64,000 nucleotides of DNA from an uncultured Prochlorococcus sp. (GTDB lineage: Bacteria; Cyanobacteriota; Cyanobacteriia; PCC-6307; Cyanobiaceae): positions 1-64,000 of the forward strand of contig CACENO010000005.1 in assembly GCA_902560875.1 (NCBI GenBank), given 5' to 3'. Position numbers and translations under genes: made by a program. The notes beneath the pieces are model-generated. The model was not told where the DNA came from. It saw only the letters and a list, made by a program, of their open reading frames with translations, and did no database searches. Within the stretch, counting starts at the first letter, position 1; each line of letters begins with the position of its first letter. Positions 26,776 to 36,073 of this stretch are shown here, piece after piece.

Positions 26776-27834
26776 TTGATTAATACTCAATCCCAAAACG
26801 ATCCATTGGACGCAATCCCTAGCGATCGCCTGTGGTTGCGCTCTGAATTAATGGGCACACAGGTCATTACTAGAGATACTGGTAGGCGCTTAGGTTTGGT
26901 GGGAGAAGTTGTTGTTGATATTGATCGGCGAGAGGTTGTAGCTCTTGGTTTGAGAGATAATCCGTTAACACGTTTTCTACCAGGGCTTCCACGCTGGATG
27001 CCACTGGACAGAATTCGTCAGGTAGGGGATGTAATACTTGTTGATTCAATTGACTCGTTAAGTGAAGGATTTACACCAGAAAGATATAGTCGAATAATTA
27101 ATTGCCAGGTAATCACTGAATCAGGACAACAATTAGGGAGGGTTTTAGGGTTCTCATTTGATATAGAAACAGGAGAACTAACAACATTAGTTATGGGAGC
27201 CTTGGGGGTCCCTCTTCTTGGAGAAGGTGTATTAAGTACTTGGGAAATACCAGTTGATGAAATTGTAAGTAGTGGGGCTGATCGGATTATTGTTTACGAA
27301 GGAGCAGAAGACAAGCTGAAGCAATTAAATAGTGGTTTTCTTGAAAAACTTGGAGTAGGAGGTGCAAGTTGGGAAGAACAGGAAAGAGAGAGGTACCGAG
27401 TTAATCTTGTTCCAGTTGAGAATCAGCTTGCGAATGGAGATTCTGTTGATTCAGAACAAAAGCTTTTGCAGGAATCTAAGCTTGAACAGTTTAATAATGA
27501 AGAAGAATTGGAATATGTTGAATTAGAAGATAGACAAAATGATCGTATACAAAAGCGGCGTTATGTAGATGATCAAAGCTCAGAATCTTTTTCGAAAAAT
27601 AATTTTGATGTTGATGATCAGACTTTCTTGGAAGAGCAGAATATAGACCAGAGAAAACCTATTTTAGATAAGGATAATTTAGCAATCAAGAATCCTAGAT
27701 CGGCTTCGCGTAGAGCCCCGTTAACACCTGAGGAGCCTTTGGATGTTGAGCCATTAGATCTTTCATCCAACAAGACAGTTGCCGAACCTATTGAACCACT
27801 TGACCCAAACAATTCACTTGATGATCCATGGTAA
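26776..27834 (+). CDS. PRC-barrel domain protein
   Basis: A 352-residue protein with two PRC-barrel repeats. The first, about residues 18-95, contains TGRRLGLVGEVVVDIDRREVVALGL-type sequence. The second, about 105-180, contains SGQQLGRVLGFSFDIETGELTTLVMG-type sequence. The remaining half is acidic, low-complexity and probably disordered (EELEYVELEDRQND and similar). It resembles cyanobacterial photosystem-associated PRC-barrel proteins, but the target is unknown. Start is TTG at 26776, 63 bases after smc, so it may be read through from it. Confidence 0.82.
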   Translation: MINTQSQNDPLDAIPSDRLWLRSELMGTQVITRDTGRRLGLVGEVVVDIDRREVVALGLRDNPLTRFLPGLPRWMPLDRIRQVGDVILVDSIDSLSEGFTPERYSRIINCQVITESGQQLGRVLGFSFDIETGELTTLVMGALGVPLLGEGVLSTWEIPVDEIVSSGADRIIVYEGAEDKLKQLNSGFLEKLGVGGASWEEQERERYRVNLVPVENQLANGDSVDSEQKLLQESKLEQFNNEEELEYVELEDRQNDRIQKRRYVDDQSSESFSKNNFDVDDQTFLEEQNIDQRKPILDKDNLAIKNPRSASRRAPLTPEEPLDVEPLDLSSNKTVAEPIEPLDPNNSLDDPW

Positions 27835-27982
27835 TTTGTTTTCTACAATAATAAATATTGAGAAGCCACTGTAAGTTTAATTAACTAATTTTTTTATCAG
27901 TGAAAGTATGCCTTCATTTTGGTCTCAAAAATAAGCTTAATATTGTTGCTTATTTATAAATTTTGTTGGATGCAAAAAAATG

Positions 27983-29254
27983 TCAAGGCTTTATATCCAG
28001 TAAAAGATTAATTATTACTTCTGACATTGAGTTTACAGCTCCTGGCTTTCCTCTCAGGCTTTGTAAATCCTCTCTTTGGCCTTTTAATCTCTTCGGGGAT
28101 CTAAGCCATTCTGAAGCTTCATATGCTATTTCTTTTGGGGTTATTTTGCCTACTTTCTCTGGAACTATCATTCTCCCAGCAGAAATATTCGGCCATGCTA
28201 AAAAACCTCTTTTTTTCATTCTCCAAATAGTTAGTAAAAGGCCAATACATCTTCTTAATAATGGGAGCCTTCCAATAACTCCAAGAATGCCATCCCATGC
28301 TTGCATGACATTTAAGTGTTGTGTTGGTACTATTACAATCATGGGTACTCCAAGTGCACCTAGTTCAGCTGTATTTGCGCCTACAGTTGTTAGGGCTAAA
28401 TCACATTGGCTTAGTGAATTATGTGCAGGTGGATTTTCATGTAAATAAATTTCTGTTCCAGCCTTTGTAACTAATTTTCTACAAGATATATCTTTTGCGA
28501 TGCCTTTAACTTCTCGGATCTTGGAATTATATTTTGCTGCGATTGGATTTTTTGTGCTATTGAAATCTTGTAGTTCTTGTACATTTGTAGTAGGTGCAAT
28601 TGGTAATAGAAAATTGCATTTTGGCAACAAAGTTGATAACTGATCTGCAACATCTAGCAAAAATGGAACACCAATACAAAGCTTTGCTTTTTTGGAACCT
28701 GGTAATAAAGCTACCCATTGGCCATTAGGAAGGGGTTCGTCTTCTTTTGCAAGATTATTGAGATCTGCCATCAGATCACCTACAACTTGGCAGCGTTTTT
28801 TATAACGCTGTGGAATACGATCTTTTACTTTTTCAGACATTGCTGCGACCTTATCGTTCCATTGAGGCCACCTTGCTACCCACTCTGCATAGGTCAAATG
28901 ACGATAGCCAAGCCTTGCTGAAAGTAGAACACTCCAAAATTGGTCGCCTCCAAGAAAAACGACTAAACCATTAGATGGCCAGACCCCATATTTTGATGGC
29001 CGTATTAGTAGATCCCAAAAGCAATTTGCAGGTGTAATTTGTTCAAATTGATTCCAAGCTTTTGCAGCATTAACTTCTCGACCTGTTGAATTTGGACAGG
29101 GAACTAATACCAACCTCATACTGGTTGATGCGGAATTATTTCTAGGCCGCATTAATATTTTTTTGTGTAGTTTTTCTGCTAGGGGTCTTACCCAGGTGGC
29201 TAGTTCACCTGGCCCATTTGAAATAAAAACTACCACTAGCGAAGCTTCCTGCAT
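27983..29254 (-). CDS. Lipid-A-disaccharide synthase-related protein
   Basis: About 423 residues. The start VVVFISNGPGELATWVRPLAEKL is the hallmark of the cyanobacterial LpxB-related family; PTTNVQEL, GANTAELGALGVPMIVIVPTQHLNVMQAWDG near residues 320-345 is the GT-B donor region. Prochlorococcus-type outer membranes can lack conventional lipid A, so the substrate is unknown. The frame extends to a TTG at 29278; I prefer the internal ATG at 29254 because the family sequence begins just after it. Confidence 0.82.
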   Translation of the reverse strand: MQEASLVVVFISNGPGELATWVRPLAEKLHKKILMRPRNNSASTSMRLVLVPCPNSTGREVNAAKAWNQFEQITPANCFWDLLIRPSKYGVWPSNGLVVFLGGDQFWSVLLSARLGYRHLTYAEWVARWPQWNDKVAAMSEKVKDRIPQRYKKRCQVVGDLMADLNNLAKEDEPLPNGQWVALLPGSKKAKLCIGVPFLLDVADQLSTLLPKCNFLLPIAPTTNVQELQDFNSTKNPIAAKYNSKIREVKGIAKDISCRKLVTKAGTEIYLHENPPAHNSLSQCDLALTTVGANTAELGALGVPMIVIVPTQHLNVMQAWDGILGVIGRLPLLRRCIGLLLTIWRMKKRGFLAWPNISAGRMIVPEKVGKITPKEIAYEASEWLRSPKRLKGQREDLQSLRGKPGAVNSMSEVIINLLLDIKP

Positions 29255-29293
29255 TGCAGTTGGTAGTAGAGAAGTCAAGTATTAGAAAATGCA

Positions 29294-29375
29294 TGCGGAT
29301 GGCGAGACTTGAACTCGCAAGGCCGAAGCCACACGCCCCTCAAGCGTGCGTGTCTACCAATTCCACCACATCCGC
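29294..29375 (-). tRNA. trnL: tRNA-Leu (GAG anticodon)
   Basis: On the minus strand the sequence runs GCGGATG...CATCCGC-A, a 7-bp acceptor stem with discriminator A and no encoded CCA. The D-arm region carries TGGTAGACACGC. The anticodon stem CACGC/GCGTG encloses loop TTGAGGG, giving anticodon GAG. A long variable arm (TGTGGCTTCGGCC-type) and a T-arm GCGAG-TTCAAGT-CTCGC complete a class II tRNA of 82 nucleotides. Confidence 0.95.
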
Positions 29376-29498
29376 TTACTAAACCGAGTCACTTTGACCA
29401 AGTCGAAATTGATCATAACGGCCAACCTTCCTAACGTTCAAAAATCTCCAAGGGGTATAAGCGCTGATACGATCCGCGTACAGACTTGATAGTTCTGG

Positions 29499-30845
29499 AT
29501 GCCTATAGGGAAAGTGCTCATAGCCAATCGTGGCGAGATTGCTCTCCGGATTCTTCGGAGTTGCAGGGAATTGGGCATCGATACAGTTGCTGTTTATAGC
29601 ACTGTTGATCGGACTGCATTGCATGTCCAGCTTGCAGATGAAGCTGTTTGTGTAGGGGATGCCCCAAGCAGCAAAAGCTATTTGAATATTCCAAACATTA
29701 TTGCGGCAGCTACATCAAGGGGTGTTGATGCGATTCATCCAGGGTATGGATTTTTGGCAGAAAATGATCGCTTTGCAGAAATCTGTAGGGATCACGGGAT
29801 TGTTTTTGTTGGTCCTTCCCCTGATGCCATCCGTTCAATGGGGGATAAATCAACTGCCAAGGCCACAATGCAAAAGGTGGGCGTCCCTACTGTGCCTGGA
29901 AGTGAGGGACTTTTGAGTGGCCCTGAAGAAGCGGGAGAATTAGCTAAGGGTATGGGCTATCCGGTAATGATTAAAGCAACAGCAGGTGGCGGCGGGAGAG
30001 GAATGCGTTTAGTTAATAGTCCAGATCAATTGGATAATCTTTTTAAAGCTGCGCAGGGCGAAGCAGAAGCTGCCTTTGGCAATCCAGGTCTTTATATGGA
30101 AAAATTTATAGATAGACCTCGTCATGTAGAAGTTCAAATCCTTGCGGATAGACATGGAAATGTTGTGCATCTAGGGGAAAGGGATTGTTCAATTCAAAGA
30201 AGACATCAAAAATTATTGGAAGAATCACCTAGTCCTGCATTAGACACTGATCTAAGACTGCGTATGGGAGAGGCTGCCGCTGCTGCCGCTAAAAGTATTA
30301 ATTATGAAGGTGCTGGAACGGTGGAATTTCTTTTGGATAGGGATGGACATTTTTACTTTATGGAAATGAATACCCGTATTCAAGTTGAACATCCAGTTAC
30401 GGAAATGGTTACAGGCATCGATTTAATTGCAGAACAATTAAGGATTGCGGGAGGAGAAAAAATTAGTGTTAATCAAAGTCAGATTTCTCTCAGAGGACAT
30501 GCAATTGAATGTCGAATTAATGCTGAGGACTCTACACATAATTTTCGCCCTGCCCCTGGAAGGATTACAGGGTGGCTACCCCCTGGCGGCCCTGGAGTGC
30601 GAGTAGATAGTCATGTTTATACAGGTTATGATATACCCCCTTTTTATGATTCATTAATAGGTAAATTAATTGTTTGGGGAAGTGATAGAAATTCTGCTTT
30701 AAAGAGAATGAAACGTGCACTTAATGAATGTGCAATAACAGGTATTCCAACTACGATTGATTTTCATCTGAGTTTGCTTAACCGCGATGAATTTTTAAGA
30801 GGAGATGTCCATACAAAATTTGTTGAACAGGAAATGCTTAATTGA
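29499..30845 (+). CDS. accC: Acetyl-CoA carboxylase biotin carboxylase subunit
   Basis: A 448-residue ATP-grasp enzyme that carboxylates biotin on AccB, the first step of fatty acid synthesis. [17 protein letters not shown] opens the biotin-carboxylase N domain, [13 protein letters not shown] is the next signature, [14 protein letters not shown] near 158 is the ATP-binding glycine loop, [12 protein letters not shown] near 230 and [19 protein letters not shown] near 285 include the catalytic and metal-binding residues. The ATG start fits the family. It stands alone between tRNA-Leu and the yggT gene. Confidence 0.97.
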   Translation: MPIGKVLIANRGEIALRILRSCRELGIDTVAVYSTVDRTALHVQLADEAVCVGDAPSSKSYLNIPNIIAAATSRGVDAIHPGYGFLAENDRFAEICRDHGIVFVGPSPDAIRSMGDKSTAKATMQKVGVPTVPGSEGLLSGPEEAGELAKGMGYPVMIKATAGGGGRGMRLVNSPDQLDNLFKAAQGEAEAAFGNPGLYMEKFIDRPRHVEVQILADRHGNVVHLGERDCSIQRRHQKLLEESPSPALDTDLRLRMGEAAAAAAKSINYEGAGTVEFLLDRDGHFYFMEMNTRIQVEHPVTEMVTGIDLIAEQLRIAGGEKISVNQSQISLRGHAIECRINAEDSTHNFRPAPGRITGWLPPGGPGVRVDSHVYTGYDIPPFYDSLIGKLIVWGSDRNSALKRMKRALNECAITGIPTTIDFHLSLLNRDEFLRGDVHTKFVEQEMLN

Positions 30846-30865
30846 ATTTCGAACCTTAATGAAGC

Positions 30866-31207
30866 TTAAGTATGAGTTTTTATTAATATTTGAGATAAAA
30901 TGCCTTGTTGACCTACGAGTAATTCTCGGATAAGGCTAATTACGCCAACCCAAATGACGGGAGTGATGTCGACTCCTCCTATTGGAGCGACTGCTTTCCG
31001 TGACAATTGCAATATTGGTTCAGTAGGCAAATAAAACAGAATCCAAATACTTTTTCTTGAATCAACTTGGGGGTACCAAGTCAAAATGATTCGAATTAAA
31101 AATGCCAGAGTTAGCCCAGATAGCAATAATCCCAGTAATACATGGAAAATTGGAAGGGTTTCGATTAGAAAAGACGTCACAAACCTCAAAGCATCTGTAA
31201 GAGACAT
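30866..31207 (-). CDS. YggT family membrane protein
   Basis: A 113-residue protein with the YggT layout: two hydrophobic segments (about 10-45 and 80-105) around a loop holding ILTWYPQVD and PTEPILQLSRKAVAPIGGVDITP, the conserved family block. YggT proteins are linked to osmotic tolerance, or to thylakoid and cell-division functions in plants and cyanobacteria (Ycf19-like). It is divergent from psbX, with only about 60 bases between the starts. Confidence 0.85.
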   Translation of the reverse strand: MSLTDALRFVTSFLIETLPIFHVLLGLLLSGLTLAFLIRIILTWYPQVDSRKSIWILFYLPTEPILQLSRKAVAPIGGVDITPVIWVGVISLIRELLVGQQGILSQILIKTHT

Positions 31208-31267
31208 CGTATAAAGCTGCTATTCATCCGTAAGATGGCTAAGGTTTTGGCCATCTCAATAGTTGTT

Positions 31268-31390
31268 ATGACACCTTCCGCCGCAAATCTTTTATACAGC
31301 ATTGTTGGTGCTGCACTTTTAATAGTTATTCCAGCAGCCTCTTTTCTGCTTTGGGTTAGTTCAAAAGACACTTTGTCCCGTAACCGCTAG
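31268..31390 (+). CDS. psbX: Photosystem II protein PsbX
   Basis: A 40-residue single-helix thylakoid protein starting MTPSAANLLYSIVG, with a hydrophobic helix and the ending WVSSKDTLSRNR. The MTPS start, the I-V-I-P helix core and the SxKD motif after the helix are typical of PsbX, a small subunit near cytochrome b559. An in-frame ATG at 31235 would add eleven residues and is possible, but the family start is at 31268. It is too short to appear in frame lists above 60 codons. Confidence 0.85.
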   Translation: MTPSAANLLYSIVGAALLIVIPAASFLLWVSSKDTLSRNR

Positions 31391-31472
31391 TCAATAGGGG
31401 CTAACTCCGTAGACTGAGGCCATGAAGGTTGATTTCCAACCTTAATCTTGGTCATTTTTAGGGGGAGCGACT

Positions 31473-32486
31473 TTGGTCAATGCCAGTCTTAATTGGGCCA
31501 GCATTGTTGGAATTGTCCTGGCTGTAGGAGGCGCAGGTCTTTATTTCTTGCGGTCTTTTAAACCAGCACTAGCTCGCGATTATGACGTATTTTTTGCAGC
31601 TATAGGCTTACTTTGTGGAGGAATACTTTTTTTTCAAGGATGGAGACTTGACCCCATTCTTCAGTTTGGTCAGTTTTTACTTGCTGGAACAACAGTTTTC
31701 TTTGCTTATGAAAGCGTAAGGCTACGCGGTGTTGCGACGGATCAGGCCCGAAGATCCTCTTACTTCGATGATCCTTCTGATTCTGCTCAAATGTCAGGTG
31801 ATCAAGGTTTAAGGGGAAGATGGGAAGAGTCTTTTGATCAATTTGAAGAATCTCCTCCATTAAGAAGGCGATTTTCTGGCAGATACGAAGGAGAAGAGGA
31901 ATCTTCAGAACAAGATTTTTATCGTCCAAGACGTACTTCCAGAGCTGCAATTCCAGAACAAGCTGCTAGCCGCACTTCAAGAAGAGAGGCTGAGCCTTTC
32001 CAAGCGGGACCAGATCAGGAAGAAAGAAGAAGGGCTCGATTTGATAGGAGGGATCTAGATACAACATCGAATAGCCCTTTTGGAGAGAGAAGGAATTCAC
32101 GCAATGAACAAAGACGGGGAAGTCGCCCTTCAGCAAATCAAGAAATTAATAGACGAAGAAATTTGGATAATGACTCAAGAAGTGCAAATAATAAAGAGAA
32201 ATACCCTTCCTCTTTAAATAAGGAAGGAGTTCCTAAAGGATCTCCTTTGCCTATTCGTGATAAAGCGGAAGATGCCGCTTTTGCTCAAAATGGTCCAAAT
32301 TCTTCTCGAGTAAATACAAGTTCAAGATCTACTAATCAGGGCAATTCTAGATTTTCTAATCAGAGGCCTACTAATAGACCTTCTTCGAGTAATAGACCTT
32401 CTTCGAGTAATAGACCTTCTTCGAGCAATAGACCTTCTTCGAGTAATTCAAGAAGACGTGATAATAGCTCTAGATTTGACGATTGA
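31473..32486 (+). CDS. ycf66: Ycf66 family protein with Arg/Ser-rich tail
   Basis: The N-terminal part, residues 1-90, is a Ycf66 domain: ASIVGIVLAVGGAGLYFLRS, then SFKPALARDYDVFF and LCGGILFFQGWRLDPILQ, giving three membrane helices. Residues about 90-337 are a disordered, Arg/Ser/Asn-rich tail ending in four near-exact RPSSSN units encoded by an 18-base repeat at 32373-32444. Start is TTG at 31473, with GGGGGAG upstream. Function is unknown; it is conserved in cyanobacteria and some plastids. The stop overlaps the start of the next gene. Confidence 0.88.
   Translation: MVNASLNWASIVGIVLAVGGAGLYFLRSFKPALARDYDVFFAAIGLLCGGILFFQGWRLDPILQFGQFLLAGTTVFFAYESVRLRGVATDQARRSSYFDDPSDSAQMSGDQGLRGRWEESFDQFEESPPLRRRFSGRYEGEEESSEQDFYRPRRTSRAAIPEQAASRTSRREAEPFQAGPDQEERRRARFDRRDLDTTSNSPFGERRNSRNEQRRGSRPSANQEINRRRNLDNDSRSANNKEKYPSSLNKEGVPKGSPLPIRDKAEDAAFAQNGPNSSRVNTSSRSTNQGNSRFSNQRPTNRPSSSNRPSSSNRPSSSNRPSSSNSRRRDNSSRFDD
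32373..32444 (+). repeat. Four tandem 18-bp units inside ycf66
   Basis: The unit aatagaccttcttcgagt occurs at 32373-32390, 32391-32408, 32409-32426 (last base c) and 32427-32444. It encodes NRPSSS in frame. Copy number probably varies between strains by slippage. Confidence 0.95.
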
Positions 32487-33028
32487 ATTTGCTTATAAGC
32501 AACTTAAAGAAAGTAGTCTATGTATTGGGCTGCTTAGGCCTGTGTAGTTGCATTTCTAGGGTTGATCGTTTAGAAGGGCAGTTTGCCGTAAGTAATCAGC
32601 AGGATCCTTCTTTGAGCGGTAGTGGCGAGAAGCTTGCCTTGATAGTTGATATTAATGGCAGACCTTCTGTTCAGTTAAGAGATCTTCGCAATGGGGAGAT
32701 TCTTCCATTGCGACATTTATCGCGAAATCAACCTCATAGTTCACCTTCCTTAAGTTGGAATGGAAGGTATCTTGCTGTGATTGCTCAGAGAGGGAATCAG
32801 CGAGTAGTGATTGTTGAAGATCGTTTGACTGGGCGAAGTCATCAACTCCCAATCCCAAGAGAAAGAATTCCAGTCCGTTTGAGTCTGGCGCCAAATGGAA
32901 GCCAATTAGCTGTTCAGATTGCAGAAAAAGGGAAATGGAGGGTTCAATTATTTGACCTGAGTTCAAAAATTGAACCTGATCAGCCATTTGGCAGCTCTCT
33001 TTCAACATCTTTAAAAGGAATAAATTGA
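32483..33028 (+). CDS. TolB-like beta-propeller-repeat lipoprotein candidate
   Basis: A 181-residue protein with a hydrophobic N terminus (VVYVLGCLGLCSC) and Cys at about residue 23, compatible with a lipoprotein signal although the lipobox is not canonical. The body has TolB/WD40-like repeats: LALIVDINGRPSVQLRDL, SPSLSWNGRYLAVIAQRG and LSLAPNGSQLAVQIAEKGKWRVQLFDL. The start is TTG at 32483, overlapping the ycf66 stop (TTGA). It is paralogous to the next gene. Function is unknown; probably periplasmic. Confidence 0.75.
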   Translation: MNLLISNLKKVVYVLGCLGLCSCISRVDRLEGQFAVSNQQDPSLSGSGEKLALIVDINGRPSVQLRDLRNGEILPLRHLSRNQPHSSPSLSWNGRYLAVIAQRGNQRVVIVEDRLTGRSHQLPIPRERIPVRLSLAPNGSQLAVQIAEKGKWRVQLFDLSSKIEPDQPFGSSLSTSLKGIN

Positions 33029-33534
33029 TGAAATTAAATATATTATTTGTTAATCCTTCTGGCTTCTTTCTCTTTGCTCTGCTGATTGGTTTAAGCGGTT
33101 GTTTAGGAGGTGATATGCGTCCAATGAATGAATTAAATGACTTAATATCAGGCTCTTCTAATGGATTTAGAGAACCTATTCTTGGTAATCAATGGTTAGT
33201 CGCATTAGCCAATTATCAAGGAAAGGATAGAATTGAAATGATTGATTTACGAAAGAGAACGAAGGTTCCTTTGCCAGGGCTTAATCGAGCAGATTCTCAA
33301 CCTATTAGCGTTAGTGTTAGTGCAAATGGAGAAAGACTTGCAGTTGTTAGGCAAAGAGCTGATAGGACAGAATTGTTGATTTATCGACGTAAATTAGGGA
33401 CTTTACAAACACTTGAATTAAATCCAAAGGGCGTACCTCGCCGCGTAAGTCTGGACAGCTCAGGAAGAGTTTTGGCCGTTCAAATTAGTCGTGGAGGTAA
33501 GTGGAATATTCAAGTTATACGTTTACAAGGATAG
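33028..33534 (+). CDS. TolB-like lipoprotein, paralogue of previous gene
   Basis: A 168-residue protein. A clear lipobox LSGC follows a hydrophobic stretch (FFLFALLIGLSGC), so it is probably lipidated. The repeats DRIEMIDLRKRTKVPLPGL, SVSVSANGERLAVVRQRADR and VSLDSSGRVLAVQISRGGKWNIQVI match those of the gene before it. AAAAGGA lies nine bases before the ATG at 33028, favouring it over a TTG three bases earlier; its ATG overlaps the upstream TGA. The ycf66 and two lipoprotein genes form an operon. Confidence 0.8.
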   Translation: MKLNILFVNPSGFFLFALLIGLSGCLGGDMRPMNELNDLISGSSNGFREPILGNQWLVALANYQGKDRIEMIDLRKRTKVPLPGLNRADSQPISVSVSANGERLAVVRQRADRTELLIYRRKLGTLQTLELNPKGVPRRVSLDSSGRVLAVQISRGGKWNIQVIRLQG

Positions 33535-33548
33535 AAAGTGCAGCTAGC

Positions 33549-33794
33549 TCAGTTGAATAATCCAGCCCAATTCAGAAAAGTTTGCTTACTTAGTAGCTCT
33601 ATAATCAAAATGCCTATAAATCCAATCATTGCAAAACGGCCATTAACTCGTTCTGCATAGGCACTCCATCCAAATGCAGGCTCATCAAGAGTTGTTGCGC
33701 TCCTAGTTGGAGAAGGCTTTTCAGAATTGTTAGTGTTTTTTTCAGATGTTTCTACCACATCTTTGTTTTCTGTCTCTGAATTAGTTGAGGTCAT
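33549..33794 (-). CDS. hli: High-light-inducible (Hli/CAB-like) protein
   Basis: An 81-residue protein: polar N-terminal half rich in N, S, T and E, then the Hli chlorophyll-binding motif AERVNGRFAMIGFIGILIIELL, in which ExxNGR and the following helix are diagnostic. Hli proteins protect photosystems and bind chlorophyll in the thylakoid. The gene starts ten bases after the ABC transporter gene, on the same strand, so both are likely co-transcribed. Confidence 0.95.
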   Translation of the reverse strand: MTSTNSETENKDVVETSEKNTNNSEKPSPTRSATTLDEPAFGWSAYAERVNGRFAMIGFIGILIIELLSKQTFLNWAGLFN

Positions 33795-33803
33795 TGAATG
33801 AGT

Positions 33804-35792
33804 TCAGGTTTGCTTAAAGTCATAGCTAGTGGTGGGCATCAGCCGCCAGCTTCCATCTCCACGTAATTCAAGCACCGATGAGTGGAATTCTATAAGGGTT
33901 GGGCGGTGTCCAACACTAATTACAGCTAAGTCTCGCTTTTCTAGAAGTTTGTACAAGCGCTCTTCCGTTTTGACATCTAATGCACTAGTGGCTTCATCAA
34001 GCACAGCAAACCTTGGGGCATTTAATAATAAACGTCCAAATGCAAGTCTTTGTTGCTCGCCAAGAGAAAGAATTCTAGGCCAATCTTGCTTTACATCAAG
34101 ATCAGGATACCGATCAATTAATGTACTTAAATTTACTTCATTAAGTACAGATCTTAATTGCTCATCACTAAATTTATTCTCTTCAGTTGGATAACAAAGT
34201 TGTTCTCTTAGAGAGCCTAGAAGCATATAAGGTTTTTGAGGAATAAATAATAGATCTCCTGTCTCAGGTCTTTCAATAAATCCATTCGCAGGTGTCCATA
34301 ACCCACAAATCATTCGCAGTAATGATGTTTTTCCACATCCTGATGGTCCTACAACAAGCAACCTCTCGCTCTTTTCAATGCTGACATTTAAATCAGTAAT
34401 GATAGGCACATTACTTCCTGGCGGATAAAGATCAGCATTACGTATTAGTATTGAATCTTGATGGGATATATTTTTATTATTTACTTTTGGTTTTAGTTTA
34501 ATTACTTGCTCAACTTTTGATTGAAACCCCTCAAGCCTACTAATGCCAGCTGTAAACTTAGCTAACTCCTCTATTTGATTCACTACAAAGAATAAAGAAC
34601 CTTCTACCATGCTAAATGCAAAACTTGCTTGGATAAATCTTCCATAATCAATCTCTCCTGTGAAGTATGGCACTGCCATGATTAAATAGGGAAAGAAATT
34701 TCCCGCATAGTTAATGGAACGTCGCATTACATCTATAATTACACGCCATATAATTAGAAGGTTGAAATTCTTTACTACAGACCCTAATCTTCTTTGAGAC
34801 TCGATTTTTTCTGGTTCTTCTCCAGAATAAAAAGCGATTGATTCAGCATTGTCACGTACATGAACAAGTCCATAGCGAAAATCAGCTTCATATCGCAATT
34901 GGTCATAATCAATTCTTACAAGATTTTTTCCTGCTACTAAAAGTATTGAAGTTGCAAAAGCAGCATATCCAAAAAGTGACCATGTCAGAGTTGTACTAAT
35001 ACTCCATAAAATAAGTATATTCAAAGAAAAAGTTAAAAGAGCATCAAATATTCCTAAAGTAAATGTTAGACTTTGGCCGGTAAATGCTCTTGTATCATCA
35101 GTAATACGTTGATCAGGATTGTCCACATCTGTTTCTTGTTCGTCATTTGGATTTAAAATATAATATGCTTTATTTTTCATATAATCAGAAATTAGACTTC
35201 TAGAAAGCCATTCTCTCCAAATAATTCCTAATTTATATGTAAAGAAGATTTGTGATACTCGAATTGGAAGAGCAATAATAAAACAGCATGCATAAATTCC
35301 AAGTATTCTATAAAAACCTTCTTGTTGTTTTTCAACAAGTGCATTTGTTAGATCCCTTGCTATAAAACCTATCCCAGCATTTATTCCATTCACTGCTAAA
35401 AGCATTAAAACGATTATCCCAAGAAATAACCAGTGGAGCCATCTTTTGCTTCTAAGTTGTTGTCGAAGACTAAAAAAACTGGCTGTCCCAGTTAAAAATA
35501 GTCCAGAAAAGAGCCATCCAAGCCATGACTCCCATATTTGCGCAATCGTTCCTACAACTCCTCCGAAATATTTCTGAGTTAAGACTGGTTGTACATTTTC
35601 GAGTATTTGGATTATTCCTGTCAACGAGAATAATACCAGTCCTCCCACGCAGAAAACCAATGAGATTAGTAGCCAAATGAATTGCCAACCATTGCTTTGT
35701 TCAAGAGGTAAAAAAAATGGTTGTGCTAATCGCCTTAGTTTCCCTAGTTGAACATTCAATTCATTTTGGGCTCCTGTATCTATCTGTGTCAT
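33804..35792 (-). CDS. ABC transporter, SbmA/BacA-like permease fused to ATPase
   Basis: A 662-residue half-transporter. Residues about 25-420 have six membrane segments of the SbmA/BacA (ABC_membrane_2) type, including the conserved WREWLSRSLISDYMKN and DNPDQRITDD blocks typical of the ABCD/YddA group. The C-terminal ATPase has Walker A VGPSGCGKTSLLR near 485, signature LSLGEQQRLAFGRLLL near 585 and AVLDEATSALD. Substrate is unknown; ABCD-type members move fatty acyl-CoA or peptides. The hli gene follows at ten bases. Confidence 0.9.
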   Translation of the reverse strand: MTQIDTGAQNELNVQLGKLRRLAQPFFLPLEQSNGWQFIWLLISLVFCVGGLVLFSLTGIIQILENVQPVLTQKYFGGVVGTIAQIWESWLGWLFSGLFLTGTASFFSLRQQLRSKRWLHWLFLGIIVLMLLAVNGINAGIGFIARDLTNALVEKQQEGFYRILGIYACCFIIALPIRVSQIFFTYKLGIIWREWLSRSLISDYMKNKAYYILNPNDEQETDVDNPDQRITDDTRAFTGQSLTFTLGIFDALLTFSLNILILWSISTTLTWSLFGYAAFATSILLVAGKNLVRIDYDQLRYEADFRYGLVHVRDNAESIAFYSGEEPEKIESQRRLGSVVKNFNLLIIWRVIIDVMRRSINYAGNFFPYLIMAVPYFTGEIDYGRFIQASFAFSMVEGSLFFVVNQIEELAKFTAGISRLEGFQSKVEQVIKLKPKVNNKNISHQDSILIRNADLYPPGSNVPIITDLNVSIEKSERLLVVGPSGCGKTSLLRMICGLWTPANGFIERPETGDLLFIPQKPYMLLGSLREQLCYPTEENKFSDEQLRSVLNEVNLSTLIDRYPDLDVKQDWPRILSLGEQQRLAFGRLLLNAPRFAVLDEATSALDVKTEERLYKLLEKRDLAVISVGHRPTLIEFHSSVLELRGDGSWRLMPTTSYDFKQT

Positions 35793-36073
35793 GACAAGAT
35801 CAAATCCATAGGTTTAGGAGACAGAAAGGGTGTTGGAAAGCGACGAATCTGTTGATAATCTAAACCTCTCTACGCTGCTTTTTAAGCATAATACTGATCT
35901 TTGAATATATGTTAGTTCTTATCGGTCTATATATTACTCTTTGCTTTGTCGCCTATGTCTCTCTTTTGAATAGATGAGTTTTGTTTGTTTAAATGAGTCT
36001 TTTGTTTTTTATTTTTGTTTAAAACAGCTTTGAAGATTTTTTGTTGGGGAAATTTTTAACTTAGAAATTGTTT
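35793..36073. other. Intergenic, T-rich
   Basis: About 280 bases between the transporter gene and the 36074 gene, both minus strand. T-rich, with no confident gene; the transporter promoter should be here. Confidence 0.4.

Noticed and set aside
32373-32444. Repeats taken as a CRISPR array
   Set aside because: The units abut with no spacers and encode RPSSSN in the ycf66 frame.
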